From Canna indica (lineage: Eukaryota > Streptophyta > Magnoliopsida > Zingiberales > Cannaceae): a stretch of 64,000 nt of DNA. Positions 1 to 13,700 of the stretch are shown here, piece by piece; within the stretch, counting starts at the first letter, position 1, and the number at the start of each line of letters is the position of its first letter. The notes under the pieces are model-generated. The model worked only from the letters and a program-made list of their open reading frames with translations. It did not search any database and had not been told where the DNA came from. A program made the position numbers and the translations under genes. The stretch lies in NCBI GenBank assembly GCA_034359265.1, contig CP136891.1, positions 8,756,501 to 8,820,500 of the forward strand, given 5' to 3'.

Positions 1-548
1 TATCGTGGATAATTATCAATATAAATATAATTGTTTTGATGTATATCTTGGTGTGTTTGTGATGTAAATGAATGTGTGTATGAGAGTATGGGTGTGTGAG
101 TTATGTATCAGATAATGTATCAATGTATCAATGAAAATTAGAAATTTTAAATGTTTCTGTCCCCCAGTGCTCATCATCAGCAACGGCTTTCCCACGGCCA
201 TCCGTGGGAAAGCCATTGCTAAAAGTGTATCGAAAGTCGTTGCTGATGACCTACAACAACGGCTTAGCGACGGGGTTTTTCTAACGGCGTTGCTACGGAC
301 TCGTGGCCGTTGCTATTAATGTTATCAGCAACGGCTCCGGGTCTGTGGCAAAACCGTTGCTGATAATATTTTTTGCGACGGCCCTGTCGGTCGTTGCTGA
401 TAATGGCCGTTGCTGATCCGTTGCTAAGTCATCAGCAACACGACTTTCTGTCACGGCTCTGTTGCAACGGCTCAGTCGTTGCTGATTCTCTTCAGCAACG
501 GTTCAGCAACGGCATCAGCCATTGCTGATGCCCATTTTTCTAGTAGTG
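1..548 (+). mobile_element. CACTA element, right (3') terminal part
   Basis: The stretch ends with TTTTCTAGTAGTG at about 536-548, the reverse complement of the CACTA terminus CACTACTAGAAAA. From about 175 to 530 it is packed with direct and inverted copies of a short motif (AGCAACGGC / GCCGTTGCTG). Such subterminal repeats are the usual transposase-binding region of En/Spm-like elements. The same terminus and motif appear at the left end of the CACTA element at 59347, so the two belong to one family. The left part lies outside the window. No coding sequence is seen here. Confidence 0.8.
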
Positions 549-559
549 TAAATTAGAAG

Positions 560-1110
560 ATAATCTCTCTAAAATCCTTTCTGAAATTAAAAATCTAAAA
601 AATCAAGAATGTAATGATGGACTTGCTGAAGCTGAGCTGCTATATCTAGCAGATTTATATAAAAAGTCAAATGAGATTCGACTATGGGCTATTTTAAAAT
701 TAATACTGATGGTGCATACAATGAGAACAATAATTCTTATGCCACAAATCTTATTTGTAGAGATTATACTGGAAAAATCATGACGGCTAATGCTGCTATT
801 CTTAGCCATGGGTCTATATTGATTTGTGAGGCAATTGTTGTTAAAAGTACTGTGAGTTTTGCTATTGATCATAAACATAAAAATGTTATTATTGAATCTG
901 ATGTTAAGCTTGTGGTAGATATGTGTAATCGTTATATTACTTTTTTTTGGTCAATCAGAAATATAATTAGTGACATTTTTTTTCTCGCAGACTCAAAAAA
1001 ATCATTGGAGATGAATATCAAGTTCCAACAAGTTAAACGAGATGAAAAAAAGAGCGATCGATTGAATTGCAAAACATGCTTTAAATTATAATTTCTCTTT
1101 TAATTGGGTT
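560..1110 (+). pseudogene. LINE-like retrotransposon remnant with RNase H-like domain
   Basis: The reading frame from 684 to 1091 encodes FKINTDGAYNENNN, then a CRDYTGKIM-like turn and IIESDVKLVVD. This is the order of the RNase H-type domain (RVT_3) found in plant LINEs and in domesticated RNase H-like genes. Just upstream, about 560-690, a different frame reads LYKKSNEIRLW, which resembles the stretch before the reverse transcriptase domain of plant LINEs. Most of the reverse transcriptase is absent and the frame shifts at the junction, so this is an internally deleted, dead copy. A domesticated RNase H-like gene is less likely because there is no intact start or end. Confidence 0.55.
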
Positions 1111-2786
1111 GATGAATGCCCCAGACTTGATTAATATAGTGCGTAATGATCTTCTAGGTGTTGGTTAGTTTTAATAATATTTTTTTGGATTAAAAAAAAT
1201 ATAAAAATTCTGAAGCATAATTTTTTTTTTTTTTTTTTTTTAGTATAAATGTAACATATCCAATGTTCTATATAGTATTTTTTTTGCTCCTAGATGGGTT
1301 TCATCAGTTCATCAATTAACTTAATTATTTATTGTAAATTCCTTTTAGTATTCAGATTAATTAGCCATTAATTTAGACATTTAATTAATATTGATAAAGA
1401 CCACAAACTCAAGGACCAGCATTTATTGGTGATCATGGAACCAAAATGATTTCAGTGCTTTAAATTGCTTTTTAATTAATTTAAGGCACGTTTTAAAAAA
1501 AAACAAAAGAACAAAATTTACAAGCACGATAAATTTAAAATGTTTATCTATGTGATTCTTTTTTTTGTATTTTAAAAACTTTAGATAACGTGGCTTTTGA
1601 GATCAATTGTGTCAAATTGAAACTTAAATTTAGTTTTAAAAAAATAAAATTGCTTGAGTTCAAATTAAAAAGACTTGAAGCTCACTTAATTTTAATAATT
1701 AATTAAATTAAAATCATGTCATTAATTTCTTTGACATCATTTTTCCAAGTTTTAGATGAAATCAATTTAAAACTAAAATAAATATGATTAAATGAAAGAA
1801 ACACATCATGATATTTTTAACATTTAGAGGCCCAAAATGCAAACTCCATGACCAAAACTTGCCCTAATTTAAATGAAGCATTTATGGATCTGTCTTAAGC
1901 TTGTTGGCAACAGCATGTGAACTTTTTTATTTATTAATATTTTCCAAATCATTTCATACATAAGACAAAATAACAAGACAAATATAATTATTAATTTAGG
2001 AATTCCTATTTATTTACTTATTTATTTGCATGAGGCATAACATGAGAGATAAATAATGTAATAGGCTAATAGCAATTTTTTTATTAAATTCTATGGCTAG
2101 TAACAATAATAATTTTAAATTCAAATCACAATTTGGATAAATTGTATGTCAGTATTCCTGATTTTACCAAATTTGAAATTAATAATCAAAGTATAGATTT
2201 TCTTAAAAGAAAATAATATTTTGACTCAAATTAATTTGGTATAGTTTTTTTTCTTCCAAATTGATCATTAAAAATTAGCCCATTCAAAGAATCCATCTGA
2301 TTTTTAATTTTTAAAACACTAACTAACATTTATTATAATTCTTATTGACTTGTGAATTTGACCTAGAACAGACAAAAATACCTAATGTGGGTCATGATTT
2401 GACCTAAGTGAAGGCCTCTTGCATGTGTTTTGTGAAGGAGATTTCATAAGATAAGTAGACAACCAACACTTCAATAAAAAAATTAATTTGTAACTAATAA
2501 TTAATAATCCATATATCATTATATAAATAGTGCTATTAGTGAGTTTATTTGTTAAATATATTTGTTGATGGTTGGCACAAATAATGAGCACAAAAGAGAA
2601 ACCATTAGCATGTCTCCATCATTGTCATATAAGAATTGTTGAGCCCCAAAAGTGCATGTGGGCACAAGGCCAATGGATGGATTCAACAAAGCATGCATTT
2701 GAGTGATGGTATTGGTAGGTAAATACTATATATTAATTATTTGTAGCTAGATGTTGATAATTAAGTTATAATATTTTGTCACTTTG
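1111..2786. other. AT-rich spacer
   Basis: No open frame with recognisable protein content, no splice-linked exons and no clear terminal inverted repeats were seen. Only short A/T runs (for example about 1220-1241) are present. Confidence 0.6.
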
Positions 2787-3190
2787 CACTATATTCGAAT
2801 TGAGAATTTTTTTGAAGGAATAAAATTTTGGAGGAATTTAAAATATTATATTTGAATATTTTTTTTAAAAAATTTTGGAGGGATTTCAAATCCTTTCAAA
2901 CTCCTCCTATAATTCATTTTTGAAATCTCAAAATGAGAGATTTTGGAAAAATTTAAATAGTTAATGAATTAAAAAATTAAATTATAAAAAAATTAAAATT
3001 AAAATATATATTATTATAAACAATGGTGTAGTTATCTACTAAATCTCTTCAAACTCCTGACGAAGTTTAATTAAATAAGATTTTAAAATTCTTTTAAAAA
3101 TTTTTAAATTTCTTTGCCTCCAAAACTCTTTAAATTTCTTCAAATCTCTTCCCCTTCAAATTTGTTACTCAAAGTTATTCAAATATAATG
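2787..3190. mobile_element. PIF/Harbinger-like MITE (CACTATRTTYGAAT family), degenerate copy
   Basis: The left end CACTATATTCGAAT and the right end ATTCAAATATAATG are imperfect inverted repeats, and the right end is followed by TTA. The interior holds inverted runs built on the motif TTTGGAGGAATTT and its complement. It has the same size and structure as the element at 24893-25304, whose TAA duplications are intact. Here the left flank is TTG rather than TTA, so the duplication has decayed. The family is assigned by structure only; no transposase is present. Confidence 0.55.
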
Positions 3191-4395
3191 TTAGTGAGTG
3201 AGACAATGATCGCAGAAGGGTGAAAATAGGGTTATTTTTTATTTTAATACTTAAAGTTTAAATTATAATTTTTTACTTTTTTAAAAAAGTATTTTTTGGG
3301 TTTTTTTTTACTTTTACTTTGGCTTCTAAAGTTTGAAAAAAAAATCACATTGATCTTCAAATTTATTTGATTTTACTTTTGTCCTTATCATTTTAAAGAA
3401 TAACGGATTTGGAAGTTTTATATTTTTCCATTGACCAACTAAAATTAATTTCTTAAACAAATATTAAGTTATTTTTCTTTAAATAAAAATATCATACATT
3501 AATATATTTGTGAAAGGAAAAAAATATTTTATTTGTGTAATAGTAATAATCGTTATCACTTACTCACAAGTATAAGTTCATTTAGTATATCAATTAATAG
3601 AGGGTCTCATTTCATACAAGATATCATCAAGTTAGTGTTTTTTTAGTGCCAAATCAAGTTTTGAACTACCGTGGACTTGTTTCGTAACTTTCAACTGAGC
3701 AATAGATCCAATACAATTGACTAAGAAACCAACATTAATAGCTTGTCTAATTTTGTAATAAAAGGAAGTATGTTTTCGAACCGATTTATCCATCTATAGT
3801 GAGGATCACAATGGTGGAGTCTTCAGGTAACGAAAACCCTCGCATATCGTATGTACATATTCATCTGGTTTCAATGAGTATTATAATTTATATCGTGATG
3901 ACTATAAATATTTTTTTGTTTCTATTAATGAAACACTTTTTCTTCGCTCTTTCGTAATCGGTACGAAAATTAGTGCTTTTTCTATTTTTTTACCCTAGTG
4001 ATGAGAGGTTTCGGGGAAGGCCTATGCGGGCGCCTTTCCGGTGTGAGATGCTCGTTTAATTTTTGCATTCATTGTTGTGCCAATAGACAATAGTAGCATC
4101 AAGTAGATAAGTCGAATTGGAAGAATTGAAGGATTAATGTATATTTTTTCTCGAAATGTGAACATCAAAGGGTCAAAAGTCAACATTTCAAATGTTAGGG
4201 GTTAAAGTAAGAACTACAAATAAATTTCAGTAATTAATGAAATCTTTTAAATTTCAGGACCAAAGTGAAAATCAATATAAATTTCAGGATTAAACTGAAA
4301 TCAACCATTCATTTAATGGAATGAATTACTTAACATATAAAGATGAGAAGAATAGAAAATTTATAATAGTCGGATATTACATTAATCAAGGAGTC

Positions 4396-4442
<47 letters not shown>

Positions 4443-4465
4443 TAATTAATTAGGGTACTTTCTTA
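3191..4465. other. AT-rich spacer with a (TA)n tract
   Basis: No gene was recognised. A (TA)n microsatellite occupies about 4391-4440. Anonymous, possibly repeat-derived sequence lies at about 3600-4320 without recognisable termini. Confidence 0.55.
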
Positions 4466-5034
4466 TAGGGGTGTGCACGGGTACCGGGTAGACCCGGAAC
4501 CGGTTGGAACCGATCCAATCGGGTAGATTCCGAGTAGACCCGAATTAAATCCGGGTAGGGTCCGGATAACAAATCAAGGAACCGGTTAAAAATCGGTTTC
4601 GGTTCCGGGTCCAACACGTCGGGATCCGAAATCAGAACCGAAACCGAAACCGGTACCGAGTTATATATATTTAATTATTTAATTCGAATCCGATATATTA
4701 GATAATATATATATTTAATTAGAATCCTATTTGTAATTTCTCAATATATACCGCATATATTATTATTTTTGTCATAAAATAATAATAAAAATTAAAGTGA
4801 ACATTAATAAACTATTTCATTCATTAATTCATTATGTTTTATTCATACTAATAAAATTAAATAGGTGATCCAATAGGATACCCGAAATCGGAACCGGAAT
4901 CGATGGTTCCGGATAGGGTCTGGTTCTAGGTTCCAACAGGATAGGGTCCGGGTCCAAAATATAGGAATTGGTCCTATATAGAATAGAATCCGGGTATTAT
5001 AAAAATTACATGGTACCCGGACCGCTCACCCCTA
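4466..5034. mobile_element. Non-autonomous hAT element (MITE), 569 bp
   Basis: The ends are TAGGGGTG and CACCCCTA, and the inverted similarity runs inward through GGTACC-rich sequence. The element is bounded by a perfect 8-bp direct repeat CTTTCTTA (4458-4465 and 5035-5042), the target duplication length of hAT transposons. The interior is built from alternating GGTTCC/GGGTCC-type words in both orientations and has no coding capacity. At least four other elements of this terminus class are in the window (5433, 17481, 45232, 54274). Confidence 0.9.
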
Positions 5035-5432
5035 CTTTCTTAATTAGTCCCCTGTTAAAACAGATATAAAAACCTGACACTGTGAATTCAAAATAATTAA
5101 ATAAGACCCAAGAAATAGTGAATTTAAAGCTAAAAATGTCCTCTTTATATCGGCCGTCACTTTCTTCCGCTTTAGCAATATTCCTTTATCTTTCTAATTT
5201 GGTCCACATTTTATTTATTTATTTATTTAATGAGGACCCTCAATTGCCGGCTTTATATATTCGCTTGTTTTATTCTATGTCATGTTTTAAGTTCGAATTC
5301 ATATTCTATTTTTGTTTCCAAACAGATTATGTTTTTTTGAAGGATTTTTTTAAAAGAAAGTCATAAATCTAACTTGCTTTCTCCAATTAAAAATTTAGAA
5401 TAAGATTCCAACTTAAAACCTTTAAATAATAA

Positions 5433-5683
5433 TAGGGGTGTTCATTTTGTCGGGTCGACCCAACGAAATCGAGAATCCGACCCGACCAGAACTAATCGGG
5501 TCGGGTCTCAAGTTTCAAGTTAAAATATTTTTATATTTATTTTTTAAATGGATAAATTCGAATACCTGATCCGATCTAGGGCAGGGCAAATCGAGGGCAA
5601 GTTTAAATTTTTTACCTTTAAACTCGACTCGACCCATAATTTTTCCTCTGAACCCAACCCAAACGACTTGTGAACAACCCCTA
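5433..5683. mobile_element. Non-autonomous hAT MITE, 251 bp
   Basis: The termini TAGGGGTGTTCA and TGAACAACCCCTA form inverted repeats. The flanking 8-mers AATAATAA (5425-5432) and AATAATGT (5684-5691) match at six of eight positions, consistent with an aged hAT target duplication. The interior is rich in GGGTCG/CGACCC words. There is no coding capacity. Confidence 0.75.
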
Positions 5684-7017
5684 AATAATGTACTAAAATA
5701 TCTAAGCACCAAGCTACGATGAACCAGGACTTTTTTACGTCACATATATATAGGAAATTATATATATGTCCTTAGATATATTTAATAATTGTTTGCTGCA
5801 GGTGAAAGGCATTGCTTACCAACCTAATAATACATACAAATTTAACCAATTAAGAACTTGGTAGATTTGTCGGTGACGTTTGTGTTCGACCTAATTAATG
5901 AATTGCTTGTATACATCACCAAATTAATCAACCTGGTTGTGATTTGAGCTCATAAAGTAATAAACATCAAAATTGACATTATAAATAAATACTAAAAGGA
6001 CATGCATTATAATGCATGCACTTTTTAGTACTTAATTAAAAAAAAGTTGAAATTGATGCACTATGTACTTATGTATGTGGCCAATAAAATTTGATACTCT
6101 ATATCTTTGTTTTTTAGGGTAGTACTTTATCCTTGTTGTTCCTCACTCTACAATATAATACATAATTTTAGCAAAGATTGCATGAATTATTCTAGCAAAT
6201 TTGAAAATCTGTAGAGTGATTTGTGTCCACCTAAGTAGCTTTCTTTTTTGCAGTCTGAAGGTTGGCTACTGAGTCAATTAATTGGAGTTGGTATAAGGTT
6301 GGCTTCAATTAATATAAGTGCAAGAGTAGGACAGTAAAAGAGTGTGATGTTTGATGAGCTTCATTTTGGCCTGTTGTAGTGTGCAAACAAAGTGCTGATG
6401 GCATTATGAACTCCCTCTTTGTTCCTATTTAAGCACTTCAAACATTGATAAATATTTTTTTACTCTATAATTATGAAAAAATAGATAGTTTTGTTTATCA
6501 TATTTTAATTATATATAAAGTCTGAACTAATCAAGACCATATCAAAATTGGCCAATTTGAAAGAAAATCAATTTATTTTGAACCAAAATTTATATTTTTT
6601 ATATAAAAAATTAACTTTTTATTTAGATTAATCAAGTGGGATGAAAGTCAAATTATTGAATAAGTAGACTAAGTAGTTCAATCAGCTGAATAAGATATCC
6701 AAAATTTAGAGAAGAAAATTACTAGTCAGGCATGGGATCAAGTGCTGCAGTGACTTTTTGGGGGATAGCAAGAGAGAGATCATCTGGACAGGAGTCTGAG
6801 ATGCACATCCCAAAGTGAGCTCAGAAACATCTCTTAATTTAATCTGCATTATAAATAAAATAAAATGCAGAACTTAATTGTAACTTTGATTATTAAGAAG
6901 AAAAATTCAGGAAGCAACTAGAGGCATGAGAGAGCATGAGAATAAGATAATGGTTTTGCAGAAGACCAAAGCACATGCCATTGCCACCCCACTGCTGAAT
7001 AAAAATGGAGAGATGCC
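5684..7017. other. Spacer upstream of the formin gene
   Basis: No gene was recognised. The last few hundred bases may belong to the formin promoter, but no TATA box could be assigned with confidence. Confidence 0.5.
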
Positions 7018-7717
7018 GTTCATGTGATGGAGGATGCATGCTCTCCCACCTTCTTCTTCTTCTTCTTCTTCTTCTTCCTCCTCTCTGTTTCACCCTCAAA
7101 ACCTGCAAAAGATTCATTCATTGAATCGATACTTCCTGCACGAGGAGTCCACTTAATTATATTCTCCAGGCACGTTGTCAAAGCAGGTAAACCTCAAGTC
7201 TCCTCTTTCTCTGTACCTCGTTGACCTCATGCATCTTCTTCTTCTTCCCTCTCTCTGAAAGCTTTTACTATTTACTTTTACCTGTTTATCTCTCTCTCTC
7301 TCTCTCTCTCTCATAGTCAGAATCCAGCTACTTCCTTCTCACCGCGTGCAGGTGAAGCAGCATCTGCGATAAATTTCCGGGCTTTGTCTATTTCTACTGC
7401 TCTGCTTTCTTCCCACCTCATGATATGATGATTCTAACTACTTATCTAACTCACCATCTCTCTGAAGTCCACAATTAGGAGCTTCTCATCTTCTCTCTTC
7501 CGCTGTTCTCAACATCGTTCACACATAAATCCATCTGTCACTCGTCTTGCTGTCTTCCAATGGACGCACATTGCACTTGGAGCAAGTAATAAACAAAGCG
7601 CGCCGCGCACACTGCACTGCACACCCCTGTCTCTGTCGTCTTCCTCTCCCTTCAACTCCAAGCTTTCGCCTTTCTGGCGTAATCTCCTCCTCTGCCTCTT
7701 CCGGACACGGCAGCATA
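7018..7717 (+). promoter_or_regulatory. Promoter and 5' leader region of the formin gene
   Basis: The stretch is pyrimidine-rich, with (CTT)n at about 7055-7084 and (CT)n at about 7288-7311, both common in plant 5' leaders. The frame of the formin is open from at least 7547 but contains no ATG before 7718. The leader may contain an intron; the sequence alone does not settle this. Confidence 0.4.
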
Positions 7718-10700
7718 ATGTCGTTATCGACGGCGGCGGCGGAGTCCTTGGCTCCTGCTGCCGTGCGCAGTCGGAGGGTACTGCACGTACCCTTCTTCCC
7801 TGTTGCTCCGACTGCTCCGGTTGGGTCCCCCGCAGGCGTCCCAGGGAACCCGGCCGTTTCTACCACTCCTTTCTTCCCCACCTACTCCTCCCCGCCTCCT
7901 CCTCCGCCGGCGGACGCGTCCTCGCAGCCCACCTTCCCTGCCAACATCTCCTCCCTCCCCATCCCCGGCTCCCACTCCGGCCCCTCCTCCCGCCACAGCT
8001 CCACGGTCGTCGCCGCCGTCCTGATCCCCCTCCTTGCGCTCAGCGTCCTCGCCGCTGCCGCCGTGTTCTTCGTCCGCAGGCGGAGCCGGCGGTTGCTCAG
8101 AACCCCCTACTCGGATAAGGAAGATGCTCGTTCCGACTCCGACCGCCTCTTCCCTGCTGACTCCGCTGCCTCCGACGGCGGCGGCCCCAAGCCGTCCCCC
8201 TCTGCCGCCGCGTCTTCCGACTTCCTCTACATCGGGACCCTCGTCGACGCCAGCCGCGGAATTCCCAGGGAGGACGGCGGCCGCCCAGTCGCAGATCCGG
8301 TGCGCGGATCGCCTAACGGAAAGCTGGCATCGCCGGAGCTCCGGCCCCTTCCGCCGCTTCCGCGAGAATTCCGGCACGGGTATGGAAATGGAGAGATGGG
8401 AGGGTCATCCGAGGAGGAATTCTATTCGCCGAGATTGTCATCCGCGGGGAAGGAGGGCTCCGGGAGGCTGGTCGGCGGGCGGATTTCGAGCTCCCGGCGG
8501 ACGTTTCCCTCGACGGTGGAGAAATGTGGGTCCAGGAGCTCGACGATGAGCACGCCATCCTACCCGTCGTCGAACTTGGCCTCGCCTCCTCAGTCGTCGC
8601 CCGCGGCTTCCTTGTCGCGCCACGGATCAAGCCCCAGCCATTTGAACGGCGGATCAGTAAAGTCCAGATCTGGAAGGAGTTTGGCCGGAGGCATCGAATT
8701 CACAGCTCCGCCACAACGATCACCACCTCCACCTCCCCCACCGCCTCCTCTTCGGCCCCTAACACCGTCACCTCCAAAGAGGAAGCCGCCTTCCCCTTCA
8801 CCACCTTCTTCCCCGGTGGAGAAAGAATCTGAAACAAACCTGGAAACTTATGATATCGTAGGACCAAACCTAAGGTCTCCGATGAGAATCGGTGACTTCT
8901 CTCGTAATCCATATGTCGTAAGTGCTCCACCTGGGCCGCCACCGCCGCCTCCTCCGCCGCCGCCAGTTGGATATTGGGAGAGCCAGGTCCGAAAGCCGCG
9001 GGCAACACAGCAGCCGGTGGTTCTGACGCCAAAAGCAGCTGAAATGAAGATATCCTCGGCAATGGTTCATCCCACAGATCCAAGGGAGAATTCAGATGGA
9101 ACAGAGAAGAACGAGGAAACCCCTCGCCCAAAGCTGAAACCCCTGCACTGGGACAAGGTGCAGGCAAGTTCGAATCGAGCAATGGTGTGGGATCAGTTGA
9201 AGTCCAGCTCCTTCCAGTGAGATTCTTGAACACCATTTATCTAGAGCATCATCAATTGACTATTTGATTAAACTTGATTCTTTCCCCTCCCCTTTCCTGA
9301 TCAATTCACAGGGTGAATGAGGAAATGATCGAAACTTTGTTCGTTTCAAAAGCAACCAATGCAACACCAAAGGAAACCAACAGACGGCTGGTCCTTCCTT
9401 CTCCAACTCAGGAGAACAAGGTGCTCGATCCGAAGAAGTCCCAAAATATTGCTATTCTGCTGAGGGCATTGAATGTAACCAAGGAGGAAGTCTGTGATGC
9501 CCTTCTTGAAGGTGAGTTGTTTCACCCCTAATTTGAATTTGTGGATCACAATATTTAATTTTCCTCTGAATTGAGTGCATGGTTGTTCTTTCAGTTCGCG
9601 GTCGATCGTAATGTTTGTAATCACTTGTTTTATCAGTTCAATATTGTTCATACTTCATAGAAACCATCAATGTACATTGAATAACTTGCTCATGCCAATA
9701 CATCCATATTTCAGGAGAAATGTACCAATTTAAAGATTTGATGTTTTTTTATTTGTGGTAGCTGCAGTTATAAGAGTTAAATTGCTTAAAAAGGATTAGG
9801 CACCAGAAAAATGGACTACCAAATAATTTTTTGTTTACATTTTCAGACCTTGCGTTGGTCTTAAATGGATTTCCATTATTTCCTGTTGTGGGCATCATAT
9901 CTGGGACCAATGTGTGATATTGTCATTGGCAGTATCAGGCTTACTAATTGCTTCAAGATGTTGGATGACATAAGTACATAACAACGTTATGCAAAATAAT
10001 TCTGCTGTTATTATGGCACGATATATCATATCCGGTATTGCTCAAGTAAAATTGTTTCTTCAGAATATATGACAATAAGCTCATCCTGATCTGTGGTCAA
10101 GGATTTCTCTAGGATCCACCTTTCACTCCAATGAGAGTGGCAGAGATCACCTGTGGAGAGAGTTCACTACCAGTTACTTACCTAATGTAGATGTAATATG
10201 TGGGCACAGAGTAGTAGCAATTCAATTCCTTACATGAATTATGTATGTGATCAATTGTGCTTACACGGATAGTAGGTAGACAAATCTATAGATGCAAAGG
10301 GAGATGACAGGTATTCATATAAGGCAAAGATGCTAAAACATCTAGTGAAAGATAATTCTGCATGCTACTTGTTTGTACTGAAAATACTATAGTTTCATTG
10401 TGTATAGTCTGTGCTTGTTTTTAATCTTTTTATTTGCAATTGACTTCTCATTACAATTGCTGTAAATAGGTAATGCTGATAGCTTAGGAACTGAACTGCT
10501 GGAGACCTTACTAAAGATGGCTCCTAGCAAAGAAGAAGAACATAAATTGAAGGATTACAAAGATGATTCCCCATTCAAGCTTGGCCCACCAGAAAAGTTT
10601 CTTAAAGCATTGCTAGACATACCCTTCGCATTTAAAAGAATCGACGCCATGCTTTACATAGCTAATTTCAATTCGGAGGTCAACTATCTGAAGAAGTCCT

Positions 10701-13700
10701 TCGAAACTCTTGAGGTAAATACTATAGTTCTTCTTTGTTTCTTATCTTCAGTAGTCACTACCATACATGGTTTAAAATACCGATACCGGTCATCATCTCG
10801 GCTGATGACCGGTACCGGTACGTACCGGTACCGTACCGTACCGACACACGGTACGGTACGGTACGTAAATGACATACCGAGCTGTTTTTTTTTTTTTTTT
10901 TTTTTTTTTATTTTGTGCTAAAAATAACTCCAATAATCCATGATTGATCAAGAAATACTTAAATTTCATATCCAAACGTCAAATACATGAATACAATGTT
11001 TAAAATGCGGACGAATGACGTCCATCGTACTCGTACATATCTTGGGGACATACACGACTAAGGTCAACACCGTAAGTCTGCAATGCCCATATCTGAAAAT
11101 GATCCCATGTCATCATGTCTTGGTATCCATTATACCACATACCTATCAGTGTTTCTTTGTTGACCGTCCAAGAACTAGTCCCTGTATCATCAGTTGAGTA
11201 GGTACTTGATACGGAGTGGGTTGATTCGGAAACTTCTTGCAAGCTACTCATCATATCGTGGTGGTAATCTTGCAAAGCTGTCGGTCCACCTCCTCGACGC
11301 CGGCCTTTCTTCTCGTACACCCGAGTTGTTTGTCTAGTTCTAGCACCGTGATCCTGATCTTGGGTGGAGTGGTCGAAGTATTGCTCATTCGTCCACATAT
11401 CGGTAGGTGCCAGTGTTGATGGTACGACAGTGTCTTCTTCCCCAGCTCCATCATCATCTCCTCCGTCTTCTGTGCTGCTACTGCTACGAACCGAGGGCTC
11501 GTCTTCTTCGTCCTCTTCCGCTTCTGCAATCACGTCCAAATGATCAATTGGTCGTTTCCCTTTCCCTTTGCCTTTGCCTTTTGCCTTTGAAGGTGAAGGT
11601 GAAGGTGCCTTCTTCTTTCCCTTTAATTGTGAAGGTGGAGAGTCGGACGTGGATCGTCGTCTTACTCGTCGAACTCGTTGAGAGTCCAAGGGAGCAAAGT
11701 TCATGTCCCTCTCAAGAACTTGACTGTACGTGTCTTCTGGTTGACTCTCGGACTCAATAGCATCAGATATAATTGGTGAAGGCCGAGGTGGTTCGCCTGG
11801 TTGAGGTTCATCAAGAAGAGACGGGTCAGTCTCCATTGCACTCCACCAATCAATTATTGGGTCTGCATTGCCTTGGACGAACTCGACATCGAACGGATCT
11901 ACATGTAGAATTTCTCTATCTTCGTTCCGTGACGCCCGCATTCGAAGTCGCATGTTATAATGAACATATACGAGCTTCTCTAATCGGGCGTACGAAAGGC
12001 GATTGCGCGGCTTCGTATGAATCAAGGCGAAGGTCGACCAATTCCTCTCGCATCCACTTGATGATGTGGTTTGCGAGAGGATGCGTGTTGCAATCTTTCG
12101 AAGAGTTAGAGATTCGTTTCCAAATTGCAACCACCATTCGACTGCAGCAAATTTAAAATTAATATTAGTAACGGGATTTTATCTTTGATAAATAAATTGA
12201 CAAAGAAAATCTATCTACCTGGATCCATAGTATCTCGGATGGAGATTGCAAATGAATCTCCGAAATTGCCAGTTGCATCGCGGAACCATTTTAATTCATT
12301 GAGAGCTTGTGCCGCTTCTTGGTTGGATCCCGACATTCGTTGTATGACCTTGCGGAGGGGATATAACAAACTATTGACCATTCCAAGATTATACCGGTAT
12401 TGGTATGAAGGATTTAAATAATATCCTATAAAAAATTAAGCATAATGAATAAGTAATTAAGCATAATGAATTAAATTTAAATAATTTTTGAATATTAAAT
12501 AAAAAATACCTGCGATGTGTACGTCACGGCTCATTTGATTATCCTATCTCTCGGAGATAATTTTGATGAATGGTTCATACTTGGCAGGAGAAATCATAAC
12601 CCTCTTGATTTCTTCTTGTGCTTGGTGGATGTAGTGGTAAAGATGACTCATTTGAGGCGTCTTTTCCATATCCACCTGTCGTAGAACCTTGTACAAAGGT
12701 TCTACGGCGACGACTATTTCTGCGATGCAATCCCAGAAATGCGTGTTGAGGATGAACTTCTCTGTTTGTTTTCCATCAGCTTTTCCAGCATATCTTGATA
12801 AAGTCCATTCATCACTTGTAAACATAGTTCTAAGGGCCGTCTTTTTTTGTTGGAGTGACCTTAATGCGATGAAGGTGGTTGCAAAACGAGTCGCTCCCGG
12901 TCGAAGAATTTCACCTAAAATATGAAATTATCATTAGTAAATATTTATGATAAACTAATTAATAAATAAATATTAGAAATTACTTAAAAATTAATAAATT
13001 ACCTTCTGTAAATTTTTTCATTAGGGCGTGTACCCATGTATGGTTGTAGATGAAGCGGGTAATTTGTTGCGCCTTCTTTACCGTCAACTTCACCATCGGT
13101 ATATCACCGATATCTTTCATCATTAGGTCTACACAATGGGCTGCACATGGAGTCCAACATATGTGAGGATAATCTTGTTCAATTATCTCACCTGCCTTTT
13201 TGAAATTGGCTCCGTTGTCGGTTATAACTTGAACAAGGTTCTGAGGTCCAATCTCCTCGATCACCTCCGTCATTAGCTTCGAGATGTAGTAAGCGTCATG
13301 GATTTCATCGGACGAGTTCACCGACTTGTGATAAACAACTCTCCGGTTGCAATAGACGAGGAAGTTGATGATGCTCATTCGGGTTGGCCCGGTCCAGCTA
13401 TCGCACATCAAACTGCATCCGTACTCCCCCCATTGTCGTTTGATTCCATCGATCCAGGTTTTTATTTCCTTGACCTCTTCTTCAAGGAAAGGTCCTGAAA
13501 TTTCATACGGAGTTGGAGGGGTAATACCTGGGCCTACCTTTTGGATGGTAGACACCATAGTTCGGTAGTACGGGTTGTTGGCTGCATTTGCGGGAATCCG
13601 GTTGAAATGGAACCATTTGGAGATGGCTCTCCCCAACTCCCACTTCTTCGACTTGCCGTACATATCGTCTATGCGTTGTTGCTTTGCCGATGGAGGAGGA

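Noticed and set aside
7724..8832. Several long frames opposite to or shifted from formin exon 1
   Set aside because: They are shadows caused by GC-rich proline codons; only the frame with RRVLH-PFFP, the membrane span and FH1 matches a protein family.
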